NCBI RefSeq assembly: GCF_003437035.1
Contig: NZ_QSRL01000001.1
Coordinates: 403,107-467,106, forward strand
Length of the DNA stretch: 64,000 nt
Reading direction: 5' to 3'
Origin: Collinsella sp. TF08-11AT
Lineage (GTDB): Bacteria; Actinomycetota; Coriobacteriia; Coriobacteriales; Coriobacteriaceae
Of this stretch, positions 48,696 through 55,544 are shown in pieces; position 1 is the first letter of the stretch, and each line of letters starts with the position of its first letter. The notes under the pieces were generated by a model, which searched no databases, was not told the origin of the DNA, and worked only from the letters and a program-made list of their open reading frames with translations. The translations under genes and the position numbers were made by a program.

Positions 48696-48916
48696 GCAAT
48701 CACGTTTTGCGACGTGTTGCCATCGCTCCTATTCGCATATATCAACAGGTTATTTCGCCCTTATTGCCTGACGCCTGCATTTATTACCCAACGTGCTCGC
48801 AATACGCCGTCCAGGCGATTGAGAAGTACGGTGTTTTGAGAGGCTGCTGGCTTGCCGTGAGGCGCATCGCTCGCTGCAATCCCCTGCACGTCGGCGGTTA
48901 TGACCCTGTGCCCTAG
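48692..48916 (+). CDS. yidD: Membrane protein insertion efficiency factor YidD
   Basis: The 74-residue protein has the YidD signature ACIYYPTCSQYAVQAIEKYG, with its Cys pair, and CNPLHVGGYDPVP at the end. It supports YidC-mediated insertion. It begins within the rnpA stop region and lies 29 bases before yidC. Confidence 0.95.
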   Translation: MSNHVLRRVAIAPIRIYQQVISPLLPDACIYYPTCSQYAVQAIEKYGVLRGCWLAVRRIARCNPLHVGGYDPVP

Positions 48917-48945
48917 CGGGCACTCGCTATCGGAGGAAAACTTAC

Positions 48946-49716
48946 ATGTGGGATTGGATCGTTAACATCCTTTTCGAGCTGCTCAAGCTCATCCAGACCT
49001 TTGCGGTCGACTGGGGCCTGTCCATCATCATCCTGGTGGTCATCATCCGTCTGCTGCTGACGCCGCTTATGCTCAAGTCGACTAAGTCGACGGCACGCAT
49101 GCAGGTGCTGCAGCCCAAGATGCTCGAGATCCAGGAGCGCTATGCCGACGATCCCCAGCGTCAGGCCGAGGAAATGCAGAAGTTCTACAGCGAGAACAAG
49201 TTCAACCCGATGGCTGGTTGTCTGCCGCTGTTGATTCAGATGCCTGTCCTGTTCGCCCTATTTACGCTGCTGCGTAACCTGCCGGACTACTTTAACGACG
49301 GCACGTTCTCGTTCTTTAATATTCTGCCCGACCTGACCACCACGCCGAGTGCCTCCTTTGCCGATGGCTTTATGGTCGCGCTGCCTGCGCTGGTCTGCCT
49401 GATCCTGTTCGCTGTCCTGACCCTGATTCCGCAGCTCTATATGTCGCGCAACCAGACCGGCCAGCAGGCTCAGAGCATGCGTATGATGGCCGTTGTCATG
49501 ACGGTCATGATGCTTTGGATGGGCTGGAGCCTTCCCGTTGGTGTTCTGCTGTACTACGACGTCTCGTCTGCTTGGCAGGTTATCCAGCAGATTTTTGTGA
49601 CGCAGAAGGTCATCGACAAGGCGAAGGCCGATGAGGAGGAGCGCCTTAAGAACGCGCCGCTGCAGGTTGAGGTCACTCGTCGCGAGAAGAAGCCGCGCCC
49701 GCACAAGAAGAAGTAG
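48946..49716 (+). CDS. yidC: Membrane protein insertase YidC
   Basis: The 256-residue insertase has the Gram-positive-type core with about five membrane segments. Segments include LSIIILVVIIRLLLTPLMLK near the N-terminus, with an Arg in the hydrophilic groove, and NKFNPMAGCLPLLIQMPVLFALF. A basic C-tail rich in Lys and Arg (EKKPRPHKKK) can touch the ribosome. CGGAGG lies nine bases before the ATG. It lacks the large periplasmic domain of proteobacterial YidC. Confidence 0.95.
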   Translation: MWDWIVNILFELLKLIQTFAVDWGLSIIILVVIIRLLLTPLMLKSTKSTARMQVLQPKMLEIQERYADDPQRQAEEMQKFYSENKFNPMAGCLPLLIQMPVLFALFTLLRNLPDYFNDGTFSFFNILPDLTTTPSASFADGFMVALPALVCLILFAVLTLIPQLYMSRNQTGQQAQSMRMMAVVMTVMMLWMGWSLPVGVLLYYDVSSAWQVIQQIFVTQKVIDKAKADEEERLKNAPLQVEVTRREKKPRPHKKK

Positions 49717-49760
49717 CGGGATATCAATCTTATTTAGGTACCTAACTTTTGGAGTACGTT

Positions 49761-50330
49761 ATGTCTGAAGAGATCATCGAGGATATGCTTGAGGAGGTTG
49801 CCCCGCAGGTCGCGGGCGATTATCCCGAGATTGCACAGCGCTACAAGGCCGGTGAAGAGCTGACCGACGAGGAGCTCGACACCATTGCCGATGTCGCGAT
49901 TTCCATCCTGCGTTCCATCCTTTCGCACTTCGATGCCGCCAACTCTCCTATCGATGAGTATGAGGGCGACGAGGGTGAGCTGATTCTGGATGTAACGGCT
50001 CCCGACCTTGCTGTTCTCATTGGCCGTCATGGTCGCACCCTTGATGCCCTTCAGGTTATGTTCTCATTGCTGGTGAGCCGCAAGCTTGGCTTTAGGTATC
50101 CGGTTGTAGTGGACGTCGAGGGATACAAGAGCCGCCGTCAGGACAAGGTTGCCTCCATGGCACAGTCTGCAGCCGAGCGTGCCATCCGCACTCATAAGAG
50201 TGTTTCGCTTCCGCCCATGAATGCCTATGAGCGTCGACTGGTTCACATTGCACTTCGTGGCAATGATGCCGTCGATACTCATTCTGAGGGTTCTGACCCT
50301 GATCGCCATGTGGTGATTGTTGCTCGATAA
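49761..50330 (+). CDS. khpB: RNA-binding protein KhpB/Jag (KH-R3H domains)
   Basis: The 189-residue protein has an acidic N-terminal region. A KH domain (APDLAVLIGRHGRTLDALQVM) and an R3H domain (RRQDKVASMAQSAAERAI, PPMNAYERRLVHIAL) follow. KhpB binds many RNAs with KhpA and affects cell elongation in other Gram-positive bacteria. The ATG at 49761 with GGAG six bases upstream is preferred to a TTG a few codons earlier. It follows yidC, as is usual. Confidence 0.92.
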   Translation: MSEEIIEDMLEEVAPQVAGDYPEIAQRYKAGEELTDEELDTIADVAISILRSILSHFDAANSPIDEYEGDEGELILDVTAPDLAVLIGRHGRTLDALQVMFSLLVSRKLGFRYPVVVDVEGYKSRRQDKVASMAQSAAERAIRTHKSVSLPPMNAYERRLVHIALRGNDAVDTHSEGSDPDRHVVIVAR

Positions 50331-50348
50331 TCTGCTCGAGCTTATGCT

Positions 50349-50380
50349 AAGGGGACGTGGTTTCCACGTCCCCTTTTTTT
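50349..50380 (+). terminator. Terminator after khpB
   Basis: AAGGGGACGTGG-T-CCACGTCCCCTT with an 8-base T-run lies just after the gene. It would separate the rpmH block from rsmG. Confidence 0.9.
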
Positions 50381-50426
50381 GTCAAAAGTTCTCGATACAC
50401 TGATTTTTGTCAGAAAGGAGCTTTCG

Positions 50427-51164
50427 TTGTTAGTACTTACTGATCAGCAAGCTGACGAGATGTTGACTCGTCTATCTTCCTATTGCAAAGAGTATTCCTT
50501 GAGCGTATCTGATGTTGAGCTGAGGAAATGTATTCAGCATTTGGATTTGGTTCTGGAAACAAATAAGACAACTAATCTCACCCGTATTCTTAACGTAGAA
50601 GATGCTGCGGTACTTCATATCCTCGACTCACTTGTTTTGCTCCCCTATATCAATAAGGCTCCTGAGGGAGCTTTGCTCGATATGGGTACAGGTGCGGGCT
50701 TCCCTGGTATTCCGTTAACCATAGCCACGCATCGTAAAGCTACTTATATTGACTCTGTTGGTAAGAAGGTTGATGCCGTCAATTCTTTTGTTCATGCTCT
50801 TGGGTTGAAACATGCTCATGCGATTCATGATCGCCTTGAAGAATATGCTCGAAGCCATAAGAAGCAGTTTTCTGTCGTAACCGCCCGCGCACTTGCCCCT
50901 CTACCGATTCTTGTTGAGTATGCGGCTCCGTTCCTCAAGGATGGAGGTCTATTTGTTATCACCAAGGGTAATCCTTCGGATGAGGAGCTAGTTTCCGGTA
51001 TGTCGGCAGCTAAGATTTGCGGCTTCACTTTGCTTCTTAATGACGCAATCGATTTGCCTGAGGGCTTGGGCCACAGGGAGTTCATTGTTCTCAAGAAGAG
51101 TCATCCAGCATCCGTTTCATTGCCTCGTGCAAATGGCATGGCTAAGAAGAATCCGCTTGCCTAG
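50427..51164 (+). CDS. rsmG: 16S rRNA (guanine-N7) methyltransferase RsmG
   Basis: The 245-residue methyltransferase has the SAM-binding motif LLDMGTGAGFPGIPL and the catalytic-region block VTARALAPLPILVEYA. The TTG at 50427 has AAAGGAG six bases upstream and fits the family length. A longer frame from 50379 runs into the terminator and is rejected. Base composition is less GC-rich than neighbouring genes, as are parA and parB. Confidence 0.92.
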   Translation: MLVLTDQQADEMLTRLSSYCKEYSLSVSDVELRKCIQHLDLVLETNKTTNLTRILNVEDAAVLHILDSLVLLPYINKAPEGALLDMGTGAGFPGIPLTIATHRKATYIDSVGKKVDAVNSFVHALGLKHAHAIHDRLEEYARSHKKQFSVVTARALAPLPILVEYAAPFLKDGGLFVITKGNPSDEELVSGMSAAKICGFTLLLNDAIDLPEGLGHREFIVLKKSHPASVSLPRANGMAKKNPLA

Positions 51165-51165
51165 A

Positions 51166-51181
51166 TGTTTCACGTGAAACA
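51166..51181. promoter_or_regulatory. parS site 1
   Basis: Perfect TGTTTCACGTGAAACA, the bacterial parS palindrome to which ParB binds, immediately after the rsmG stop codon. Confidence 0.97.
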
Positions 51182-51204
51182 TAATGGATACTAACAACTT
51201 GCAG

Positions 51205-51220
51205 TGTTTCACGTGAAACA
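51205..51220. promoter_or_regulatory. parS site 2
   Basis: Perfect TGTTTCACGTGAAACA, 39 bases after the start of site 1. Confidence 0.97.
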
Positions 51221-51243
51221 TGGCGGTTGATATCGAATCGGAA

Positions 51244-51259
51244 TGTTTCACGTGAAACA
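51244..51259. promoter_or_regulatory. parS site 3
   Basis: Perfect TGTTTCACGTGAAACA, 39 bases after the start of site 2 and 40 bases before parA. Confidence 0.97.
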
Positions 51260-51298
51260 TCCTCCGTTTGACAGCTTTAATACACACCAGGAGGGACC

Positions 51299-52099
51299 GT
51301 GGGATTTCGCGACGTTAAGCGTTCTAGGAACGCAAAAGACACGCGTATCATTGCAATCATCAATCAAAAAGGCGGCGTCGGTAAGTCAACGACGGCTGTA
51401 AACCTTGCAGCAGCACTGGGTGAGCAGGGTCGTAAGACACTGATTGTCGATTTTGATCCGCAGGGAAACAGTACCAGTGGATTTGGAATTGAAAAAGAAG
51501 ACCTTGATCACTGCATCTATGATGCATTGTTGAATGATGTGCCGGCAGAATCGCTTGTTCTTGATACAAATTGCAAAAAGGTATTCGTAATTCCAGCTAC
51601 GATTCAGCTTGCAGGTGCCGAAATTGAGCTCGTAAGCGCAATTGCTCGTGAAACCCGCCTCAAAGATTTGCTTGAGCCGATTCAGGACGAGTTCGATTTT
51701 ATTTTTATTGACTGTCCTCCTTCGCTCGGCCTGCTTACTATCAATGCCTTGACCGCAGCAGGTAGCGTTTTGATTCCAATCCAGTGTGAGTATTACGCAC
51801 TCGAGGGCGTTACGAAGCTGCTTGAGTCAATGAAGATGGTCAAATCACGTCTGAACAAGGGCTTAGACACCTATGGCGTGCTTTTGACCATGTATGACTC
51901 ACGTACTTCTTTGTCGAATCAGGTTGTTGAGGAAGTTCAATCGTACTTTGGTGATAAGGCGTTTAAGACGCTGATTCCCCGTACGGTTAAAATCTCTGAA
52001 GCTCCGTCTTTTGGAGAACCGGTAATTACCTATGCACCTCAAAATAAGGGTGCAAAAGCGTATATGAACCTTGCAAAAGAGGTGATCAAGCGTGCCTAG
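51299..52099 (+). CDS. parA: Chromosome partitioning ATPase ParA/Soj
   Basis: The 266-residue ParA ATPase has the deviant Walker motif INQKGGVGKSTTAVNLAAAL, then VDFDPQGNST, and FIDCPPSLGLLTINAL. It drives chromosome segregation with ParB. GAGGG-type bases lie just before the GTG start at 51299, and the gene overlaps parB by eight bases. Three parS sites lie in its upstream region. Confidence 0.96.
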   Translation: MGFRDVKRSRNAKDTRIIAIINQKGGVGKSTTAVNLAAALGEQGRKTLIVDFDPQGNSTSGFGIEKEDLDHCIYDALLNDVPAESLVLDTNCKKVFVIPATIQLAGAEIELVSAIARETRLKDLLEPIQDEFDFIFIDCPPSLGLLTINALTAAGSVLIPIQCEYYALEGVTKLLESMKMVKSRLNKGLDTYGVLLTMYDSRTSLSNQVVEEVQSYFGDKAFKTLIPRTVKISEAPSFGEPVITYAPQNKGAKAYMNLAKEVIKRA

Positions 52100-52997
52100 T
52101 GCAAAGAAACGTGGTGGATTGGGACGCGGACTCAATGCTTTGGTCTCAGAGGCTGAGTATGAGACCGGTGGTTCTGCTGCATCTGCTTCAAATGCCGCAT
52201 CTGAAACAAAACTACCTATTGAGGATATCGTTCCCAACCCTAATCAACCGCGAATTCACTTTAATGAAACTGAACTTCGCGAGTTGAGCGAGTCAATCCA
52301 AGAACATGGCGTTTTGCAGCCGCTCTTGGTTCGCAAGCATGGAAACGGTTATGAGATCATCGCTGGTGAGCGTCGTTACCAGGCATCAAAGCTTGCTGGT
52401 CTTGAGGAACTGCCTGTCATCATTAAAGATGTTAATGATGAAGAGATGTTGGCTCTTGCTCTAATTGAAAACCTTCAGCGTTCTGATCTGAATCCCGTCG
52501 AAGAGGCTAAGGGTTATCGTCAGCTTATCGACTCTAGCGGTATGACCCAGGAGGCGTTGTCGAAGGCAGTAAGCAAATCACGCTCTGCAATTACTAACTC
52601 GCTGCGTCTCCTCGATCTCCCTGAGGTTGTTCAACAGATGATTTTTGAGGGTAGACTTACTGCTGGTCATGCACGTGCGATTCTTGCAGTTCCCTATGAA
52701 GATGCTCGAATTCGTCTTGCAGAGAAGGTTGTTGCAGAGGGTCTTTCCGTCAGAGCGACAGAAAATCTTGCTCCGTTGTTTTCTGCCGGAGAGACACCTA
52801 AGACGCCGCGGCCTGCAACGCCTCAGTCTTTTAAAAAGGCTGCGCGTGTACTTCGTCAGGTATTTAATACCAACGTGCGTGTGAAGAGCTCGCGTGGAAA
52901 GAATAAGATTGAGATTGAGTTTAAAGACGAGGAAGAGCTCTCTCGTATTCTTGGTGAAATGATTCAGTTTGATCAAGGAGGCCAAGATGAGGAATAA
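52092..52997 (+). CDS. parB: ParB/Spo0J partition protein
   Basis: The 301-residue protein has the CTPase/ParB domain start IVPNPNQPRIHF, GERRYQASKLAG, the ENLQRSDLNPVEEAKGY block, and an HTH for parS recognition (TQEALSKAVSKSRSAITNSLRL). ParB binds parS, spreads, and loads condensin. GTG start; it is followed by a small gene that overlaps it. Confidence 0.96.
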   Translation: MPSAKKRGGLGRGLNALVSEAEYETGGSAASASNAASETKLPIEDIVPNPNQPRIHFNETELRELSESIQEHGVLQPLLVRKHGNGYEIIAGERRYQASKLAGLEELPVIIKDVNDEEMLALALIENLQRSDLNPVEEAKGYRQLIDSSGMTQEALSKAVSKSRSAITNSLRLLDLPEVVQQMIFEGRLTAGHARAILAVPYEDARIRLAEKVVAEGLSVRATENLAPLFSAGETPKTPRPATPQSFKKAARVLRQVFNTNVRVKSSRGKNKIEIEFKDEEELSRILGEMIQFDQGGQDEE

Positions 52998-53241
52998 GAT
53001 TTTTACTGCGATTGCGTTGGCGACGACTGTCGCGGCTGGTGTCTTTGCTGGCTATAAGATCGCGACAGACGATGAACTTCGAGGACGTTTGCTTCGTGGC
53101 GCGCAAGATATTGTCGATACTTCCAAGAAGAAAATGGATGTTATGACAGAAGATGTTGCCATGCGAACTGCTCAGGTAACGAAAAATCCTAAGATTAATC
53201 AAGGTTGGGTTAGCAATCAATGGGAAAATGTAGGCTATTAG
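52987..53241 (+). CDS. Small membrane protein overlapping parB
   Basis: The 84-residue protein has one membrane helix (IFTAIALATTVAAGVFAGYK, about residues 5-24). It then has a charged, YtxH-like helical region (DDELRGRLLRGAQDIVD, KKKMDVMTEDVAMRTAQVTK). AAGGAGG lies five bases before the ATG at 52987, and the gene overlaps parB by 11 bases, so it is translationally coupled to it. No function is known. It might anchor a ParB-related complex to the membrane. Confidence 0.75.
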   Translation: MRNKIFTAIALATTVAAGVFAGYKIATDDELRGRLLRGAQDIVDTSKKKMDVMTEDVAMRTAQVTKNPKINQGWVSNQWENVGY

Positions 53242-53271
53242 GTACCTAACAATTACCCTGCATATTTTGAG

Positions 53272-53311
53272 GGGCCCTTGTCTGATTCATAAGACAAGGG
53301 CCCTTTATTTT
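53272..53311 (+). terminator. Terminator of the rsmG-parAB operon
   Basis: GGGCCCTTGTCT-GATTCATA-AGACAAGGGCCC followed by TTTATTTTG, 30 bases after the small membrane protein gene. Confidence 0.92.
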
Positions 53312-53366
53312 GTCCGTAAAAAATGGGAAAGGTAGCAGTTGGTCCAAAATTGAGGTCGATAAATGA

Positions 53367-53403
53367 AACGACCCCGGTTGCATATCCTGCAACCGGGGTC
53401 GTT
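53367..53403 (-). terminator. Terminator-like stem after rlmN
   Basis: AACGACCCCGGTTGCA and its complement form a 16-bp stem downstream of the rlmN stop codon. On the minus strand it is followed by TTTCATTTAT. Confidence 0.75.
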
Positions 53404-53406
53404 CGA

Positions 53407-53422
53407 TGTTTCACATGAAACG
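53407..53422. promoter_or_regulatory. Degenerate parS site between parAB and rlmN
   Basis: TGTTTCACATGAAACG differs from the parS palindrome at two of 16 bases. It lies in a non-coding gap, 2.2 kb from the three perfect sites. Confidence 0.55.
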
Positions 53423-53440
53423 TTTTGGGGCGCGACTCCC

Positions 53441-54493
53441 CTATGCGTTTTTCTGAACTTTAAAGCGCTGCTTCAGCTGTCCGCAAGCGGCGTCAATATC
53501 GTTACCACGGGAGTTACGAATCGTGGTCTCGATGCCACGGGACTCAAGACGACGCTGAAGATCCTCAACCTTATGAATCGGCGACGGCTTGAGCGGGCTG
53601 CCCTCGATGTCGTTAAGCTGAATTAGATTAACGTGGCACAGCGTTCCCTCGCAGAAGTCGCAGAGCGCCTGCATCTCGGGATTCGTATCGTTGACGCCTT
53701 CGATCATGGCATACTCATAGGTCGGGCGGCGGCCAGTCTTCTCGGTGTAGAGCTGAAGTGCCTCGTGAAGGCGAAGCAGCGTGTACTTCTTAACACCGGG
53801 CATGAGCTTATTGCGCGTCGACTGGATGGCGGAATGCAGGGAAACGGCAAGCGTGAACTGCTCGGGGATATCGGCAAATTTGCGAATACCGGGAATAACG
53901 CCGCTGGTAGAGACGGTGAGGTGACGAGCGCCGATACCGATGCCATCGGGGTCGTTGAGGATACGCAGCGCCTTGAGAACCTCGTCGTAGTTGGCAAACG
54001 GCTCGCCCTGGCCCATGAAGACAACGCTTGTGGCACGCTCGCCAAAGTCGTTGGATACATGAAGCACCTGGTCGACGATCTCTTGAGCGGTCAGAGAGCG
54101 CTTGAGGCCGTTGAGACCGGTAGCGCAAAAGGCGCAGCCCATGCCGCAGCCTGCCTGGGTGGAAACGCAGACGGAAAGCTTGTTACGACGGGGCATGCCG
54201 ACAGTCTCGACGGAAATGCCATCGTGGTACTCGAGCAGATACTTGCGCGAGCCATCTTTGGAAACCTGCTTGGTGAGTTCAGTCGGCGTATCAAAGGCAA
54301 AAGCCTCTTTAAGCTGCTCACGGAAAGCCTTGGGAAGGTTGGTCATATCGTCAAACGAACAAACGTTCTTCTCAAAGACCCATTCGATGAGCTGCTTCGC
54401 GCGGAAGGCGGGCTGGCCAAGTTCGGCCACGAGCTCGCGAATATCGTTTTGGCTCAAGTCGCGAATGTCCTGAGATTTAGTCTTGGGATTCAT
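53441..54493 (-). CDS. rlmN: 23S/tRNA adenine-C2 methyltransferase RlmN
   Basis: The 350-residue radical-SAM enzyme methylates A2503 of 23S rRNA and A37 of some tRNAs. The iron-sulphur ligands are in CGMGCAFCATG, and FMGQGEPFANYDEV is another family mark. AAAGG lies five bases before the ATG. It converges with the parAB operon and diverges from ddl. Confidence 0.95.
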   Translation of the reverse strand: MNPKTKSQDIRDLSQNDIRELVAELGQPAFRAKQLIEWVFEKNVCSFDDMTNLPKAFREQLKEAFAFDTPTELTKQVSKDGSRKYLLEYHDGISVETVGMPRRNKLSVCVSTQAGCGMGCAFCATGLNGLKRSLTAQEIVDQVLHVSNDFGERATSVVFMGQGEPFANYDEVLKALRILNDPDGIGIGARHLTVSTSGVIPGIRKFADIPEQFTLAVSLHSAIQSTRNKLMPGVKKYTLLRLHEALQLYTEKTGRRPTYEYAMIEGVNDTNPEMQALCDFCEGTLCHVNLIQLNDIEGSPLKPSPIHKVEDLQRRLESRGIETTIRNSRGNDIDAACGQLKQRFKVQKNA

Positions 54494-54578
54494 GGAAGCC
54501 TTTCGATTTTGGGGAAACGTAGAGGGTATCGCTACAATATGGTATCAGCTGCAGAAATTATAGAGGAGGAGTCTGCCC

Positions 54579-55544
54579 ATGCCGGGTAAAAGCCTAGAGA
54601 ACATGCACGTAGCGGTCTTGGCGGGCGGTCATTCCGCCGAGCGCGAGATCTCGCTCGATTCGGGAAAGAACGTTGTGGTGGCACTGAAGGAAGCCGGCTA
54701 CACCTCGGTGGAGCTGCTTGACACGGCTGCTGATGACTTTATGGTAACCATGGCGACCGGCGGATTCGATGTGGCATTTATCGCCATGCACGGCGCCGGC
54801 GGTGAGGATGGCGCCATGCAGGGTGCCATGGAGACCCTGGGTATCCCCTACACGGCCTCGGGCGTACTTGCCAGCGCCTGCGGTGCCGACAAGGAGGTCT
54901 CTAAGCTCCTATACGCCAAGGCGGGCATTCCCATTGCCCCCGGCCTTGCGCTCGAGGTGGGCGATGAAGTCGATATCGATCATATCGTCGAGGTTTGTGG
55001 CGAGCGCTGCTTTGTGAAGCCGGCCGTCAACGGTTCCAGCTATGGCATTTCCCTGGTCCATGAGCCCTCCGAGCTGCCCGCGGCAATCGCCAAGGCGTTT
55101 GAGTACGGCGACAAAGTGCTGGTCGAGAAGTGCATCGAGGGTACCGAGATCACCGTCGGCGTATACGGCGAAGATGACGTACGCGCCCTGCCGATTGTCG
55201 AGATTCGTAAGCCCGAGGACTGCGAGTTCTACGATCTGGACGTGAAGTATGTCGACCCTACGGATATCCATCGCATTCCGGCGCAGATTTCACCCGAGAA
55301 TTACGCTCGCGCTCAGGAACTTGCCTGTGCCGCTCACAAGGCCCTCGGTTGCCTGGGTGTCTCGCGCAGCGACTTTATTGTGAGCGAGGACGGCCCCGTT
55401 ATCCTCGAGACCAATACCATTCCCGGCATGACCGATACGTCGCTGTATCCGGATGAGATCCGCCACACCGACGACATGACGTTCCCGCAGGTCTGTGACA
55501 GCCTGATCCGTATGGGCCTTCGTCGAGCGGGCATTGCATGCTAA
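54579..55544 (+). CDS. ddl: D-alanine-D-alanine ligase
   Basis: Ddl joins two D-alanines for peptidoglycan. The 321 residues show the N-terminal LAGGHSAEREISLDSGKNV, an ATP-grasp core (FVKPAVNGSSYGISLV, VEKCIEGTEITVGVYG), and the metal-site ending VILETNTIPGMTDTSLYPDE. Lengths and motifs are normal. GAGGAG lies seven bases before the ATG. It overlaps the following helicase gene by seven bases. Confidence 0.95.
   Translation: MPGKSLENMHVAVLAGGHSAEREISLDSGKNVVVALKEAGYTSVELLDTAADDFMVTMATGGFDVAFIAMHGAGGEDGAMQGAMETLGIPYTASGVLASACGADKEVSKLLYAKAGIPIAPGLALEVGDEVDIDHIVEVCGERCFVKPAVNGSSYGISLVHEPSELPAAIAKAFEYGDKVLVEKCIEGTEITVGVYGEDDVRALPIVEIRKPEDCEFYDLDVKYVDPTDIHRIPAQISPENYARAQELACAAHKALGCLGVSRSDFIVSEDGPVILETNTIPGMTDTSLYPDEIRHTDDMTFPQVCDSLIRMGLRRAGIAC

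Noticed and set aside
51166-51259. Three identical 16-mers at regular spacing as a CRISPR array
   Set aside because: The repeats are perfect parS palindromes in front of parA, with too short spacers and no cas genes.
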